Shown here one piece after another: positions 30,666 through 31,444 of a stretch of 31,444 nt of DNA. Position 1 is the stretch's first letter. Every line of letters starts with the position of its first letter. The stretch spans positions 1 through 31,444 of the forward strand of contig JAZOUN010000168.1 of assembly GCA_045658165.1 (NCBI GenBank), read 5' to 3'. The notes beneath the pieces are model-generated. The model was not told the DNA's origin. It worked only from the letters and a program-made list of their open reading frames with translations, and did not search any database. A program made the translations under genes and the position numbers. Source of the DNA: UBA1081 sp045658165 (GTDB lineage: Bacteria; Bacillota; Clostridia; Oscillospirales; Acutalibacteraceae).

Positions 30666-31444
30666 TTAATACTTGTTGTAAAGGGGACCGTAAGCTGCGC
30701 AAGCTCTGTAATCCTGACCTTCTTTATCCATGCCGAATGCATTCCAGCAAGCGGGACGGAAGATCTTTTCTTCGGGTACGTTGTGCATGCAAACGGGGAT
30801 ACGGAGCATTGAACACATTGTGATGAGGTCTGCACCGATGTGACCGTAAGAGATAGCGCCGTGGTTAGCACCCCAATTGTTCATTACATCGTAAGCTGTC
30901 TTGAAGGGGCTGCCTTCCTTGCCGTCGCATCTGGGAGCAAACCAAGTGCAGGGCCATGTGGGGTCTGTTCTGTCCCAGAGAGTCTTTGTAACGTCATCGG
31001 GAAGAGCAACTGTCCAGCCTTCAGCAATCTGAAGAACGGGGCCGAGACCCTTTACAAGGTTAAGACGGATCATTGTAACTGGCATTTCAGCCTTTGTTAC
31101 GAAGTGTGAAGAGAATCCGCCGCCTCTGAAGTAGCCGTTGTCAGCTGCACACCAGTCTGTAGCTTCAAGAATAGCCTTCTGGTCTGCTTCTGTTACATCC
31201 CACCATTCCTTGATAACAGCATTGCCGTTTTCGTCCTTTGCTTCACCGCAAGCGTCAAGACAAGCAGCACCTGAGTTGATAAGGTGGATGAAGCCGTCGC
31301 AATTCTTTGCTTTGCCTTCAATATCGTAACCTGTAGCTCTCTTAACAGCTGAACCTGACCAGTAGGTACGTACGTCAGCGAAAATCTGTGCTCTGTTTGT
31401 AAGGAGCTTTGAGAAGAGCATACCGAGACCGTTGAGAACGTCGT
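30666..31444 (-). CDS. fucI: L-fucose isomerase, C-terminal part (5' end outside window)
   Basis: The frame is open to the window edge, so only the last ~259 residues are present. They match L-fucose isomerase closely: LGMLFSKLLTN, FADVRTYWSGSAVKRATG, FIHLINSGAACLDACG (metal-site Asp region), YFRGGGFSSHFVTK, MPVTMIRLNLVKGLGPVLQIAEGW, and NNWGANHGAISYGHIGADL with the C-terminal metal-binding His. The enzyme turns L-fucose into L-fuculose using Mn2+ as the first intracellular step of fucose use. The C-terminus is complete. It is convergent with the GH125 gene and separated by a shared terminator. Upstream fucose genes would lie beyond base 31444. Confidence 0.95.
   Translation of the reverse strand, partial: DVLNGLGMLFSKLLTNRAQIFADVRTYWSGSAVKRATGYDIEGKAKNCDGFIHLINSGAACLDACGEAKDENGNAVIKEWWDVTEADQKAILEATDWCAADNGYFRGGGFSSHFVTKAEMPVTMIRLNLVKGLGPVLQIAEGWTVALPDDVTKTLWDRTDPTWPCTWFAPRCDGKEGSPFKTAYDVMNNWGANHGAISYGHIGADLITMCSMLRIPVCMHNVPEEKIFRPACWNAFGMDKEGQDYRACAAYGPLYNKY

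Overview
The window reads as chromosomal DNA of a low-GC Gram-positive gut-type anaerobe, most likely a Clostridia/Oscillospiraceae (Ruminococcus-like) member. The grounds are strong AGGAGG-type ribosome sites, many hairpin-plus-T terminators, a BlaI/BlaR1-type pair, GPH-family sugar symporters, host-glycan enzymes (GH125 mannosidase, L-fucose isomerase), and a huge secreted repeat protein with a Gram-positive signal peptide. The assignment is inference; there is no rRNA or other marker gene here. No tRNA, rRNA, CRISPR array or transposase was seen.

Region 1 (1-7563): the 3' part of an FMN/Fe-S/FAD ene-reductase; a lone HprK-like kinase; acetate kinase (ackA, minus strand); and a divergent operon of tmcAL (acetate-dependent tRNA-Met cytidine acetylation), a GPH symporter and a small membrane HExxH protein. 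The ackA and tmcAL promoters overlap at their -10 boxes, placing acetate production and an acetate-using tRNA enzyme back to back.

Region 2 (7564-10140): a blaI-blaR1 type two-gene unit on the minus strand. The M56 peptidase carries no penicillin-binding sensor; it has an unfamiliar extracellular region and a small C-terminal beta domain. Two matching dyads, GTCTAT-N5-ATAGAY, lie in the blaI promoter and are the obvious autoregulatory operators.

Region 3 (10200-17960): two tandem heterodimeric ABC exporters (four half-transporters, pairs A/B and C/D), which look like a duplicated gene pair. In front of the first pair is a promoter, a 19-codon leader ORF with a strong ribosome site, and a terminator whose 5' arm can pair with the leader. 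This layout is typical of ribosome-controlled transcription attenuation. A roughly 130-bp inverted-repeat element sits before each pair; its terminal repeats show a compensatory base change between copies.

Region 4 (17960-26810): an intergenic stretch with structured palindromic repeats and a good promoter, then an 8.4-kb gene for a secreted protein of about 2804 residues. It has a signal peptide, a novel-looking N-terminal domain, FIVAR, an InlB/Flg_new-type unit, a carbohydrate-binding-like domain, about 29 tandem units of about 68 residues, and a C-terminal CxCxCH...CxCGxxHW module in place of LPXTG.

Region 5 (26810-31444): an operon of a GPH-type symporter with a long charged cytosolic tail and a cytoplasmic GH125 exo-alpha-1,6-mannosidase, convergent with the 3' part of L-fucose isomerase. 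Together these suggest foraging on mannose- and fucose-containing host glycans, with the giant protein as a possible surface adhesin. No sequence signal ties the giant protein to the sugar genes beyond adjacency.
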